This document shows positions 63,761-64,000 of a stretch of 64,000 nucleotides of DNA, piece after piece; the first letter of the stretch is position 1, and each line of letters starts with the position of its first letter. The notes beneath the pieces were generated by a model that was not told the DNA's origin, did not search any database, and saw only the letters and a program-made list of their open reading frames with translations. The translations under genes were made by a program, and so were the position numbers. Source of the stretch: Gordonia zhenghanii (GTDB taxonomy: Bacteria > Actinomycetota > Actinomycetes > Mycobacteriales > Mycobacteriaceae); assembly GCF_021738965.1 (NCBI RefSeq), contig NZ_JAKKOQ010000004.1, positions 1 through 64,000 of the forward strand, written 5' to 3'.

Positions 63761-64000
63761 ATGCCGACGATGACCTGGACCGAAGACGACCGCCAGTATT
63801 CGGCTCGGTGGCATTCGGAGTCCGGTGCGGCCGCACCGTCGCGTGTCGTCGTCGTCGGCGACGACACCACGGCAAACCAGGCGTACCGGCTCGCGCTCTC
63901 GGGCACCGGACTGATGTGGCGCGGCGACTACCACAACGCCCGCCAGTTGCTGACGGCGATCGGGCGACGGATCGACCGCGCCGCCGCTCGACGCGAAGGC
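63761..64000 (+). CDS. SAM-dependent methyltransferase-like protein, N-terminal part
   Basis: 80 codons from the ATG at 63761 to the window edge, continuing beyond. The text LALSGTGLMWRGDYHNARQLLTAIGRRIDR is typical of the N-terminal segment of a group of actinobacterial class I methyltransferases; the SAM site would lie outside. It follows the MarR gene by 25 bases and may be co-transcribed. Confidence 0.6.
   Translation, partial: MPTMTWTEDDRQYSARWHSESGAAAPSRVVVVGDDTTANQAYRLALSGTGLMWRGDYHNARQLLTAIGRRIDRAAARREG

Overview
The window is high-G+C chromosomal DNA from a mycolic-acid-producing actinobacterium (Mycobacteriales), most likely Gordonia or a close relative. The evidence is a single-chain type I fatty acid synthase with its own AcpS, a NucS mismatch endonuclease, an LdtMt2-type L,D-transpeptidase, an LppX/LprG-type lipoprotein, dense GTGA/ATGA gene overlaps, and a gene order that largely follows the Mycobacterium tuberculosis segment Rv1321-Rv1343c. 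The genus is inferred from memory of these families, not from a search. I see no phage, insertion sequence, CRISPR array or plasmid functions. This is mostly core chromosome with some accessory insertions.

Layout. 1-540: end of an rRNA operon (23S 3' end, 5S, strong terminator). 559-861: a composite repeat array. 899-5192: a three-gene acyl-CoA synthetase/reductase operon with a divergent TetR regulator. 5242-24222: the M. tuberculosis-like block: nucS, a DivIVA-like coiled coil, methylmalonyl-CoA epimerase, thiolase, DUF3817, a YbbN-like thioredoxin, then a tightly overlapped leftward run pncB-pncA-dinG-glgB. Facing it is a rightward run clpS-DUF2017-P1 peptidase-rhomboid-murI-cAMP phosphodiesterase-(inserted GDSL esterase)-rph-rdgB, followed by DUF3817 and an LprD-like protein. 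Compared with M. tuberculosis as I recall it, mec-cysO-cysM and glgE/glgP are absent from their usual places, and a second DUF3817 gene and a membrane GDSL esterase are present.

24210-41389: an accessory mix. It holds a PAP2-like membrane protein, a trimethylamine-monooxygenase-like flavoprotein, a double-hotdog thioesterase, tRNA-Leu, a PrmC-like methyltransferase, an acyltransferase/TetR pair, a trans-sulfuration PLP enzyme coupled to an OpgC-like membrane protein, FadD15, a DEAD-box helicase, a TetR/membrane-protein pair, and a leftward run of lipoprotein, DUF4189, HIT, sirtuin and a stand-alone DnaB-N-like protein. 41699-51330: fas and acpS (fatty acid synthesis). 51353-64000: bcp-TetR, tRNA-Lys, FUSC/MarR, a DUF3089 esterase, L,D-transpeptidase, acyl-CoA dehydrogenase, SnoaL-like and PdxK/ThiD-like genes, a SulP transporter, a PLP aminotransferase/MarR pair, and the start of a methyltransferase gene.

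Two patterns recur. First, a short repeat related to GGTCGAGCGGAGTCGAGAC occurs at four places, mostly at gene ends; at one it forms the C-terminal tail of a regulator and at another it folds into a hairpin between convergent genes. Second, five TetR or MarR genes are transcribed away from a neighbour, and the gap in each case holds palindromes readable as operators. No single strikingly new system is obvious. The best candidates for follow-up are the repeat family, the DnaB-N-like orphan, the regulator tail made from repeat DNA, and the local gene gains and losses.
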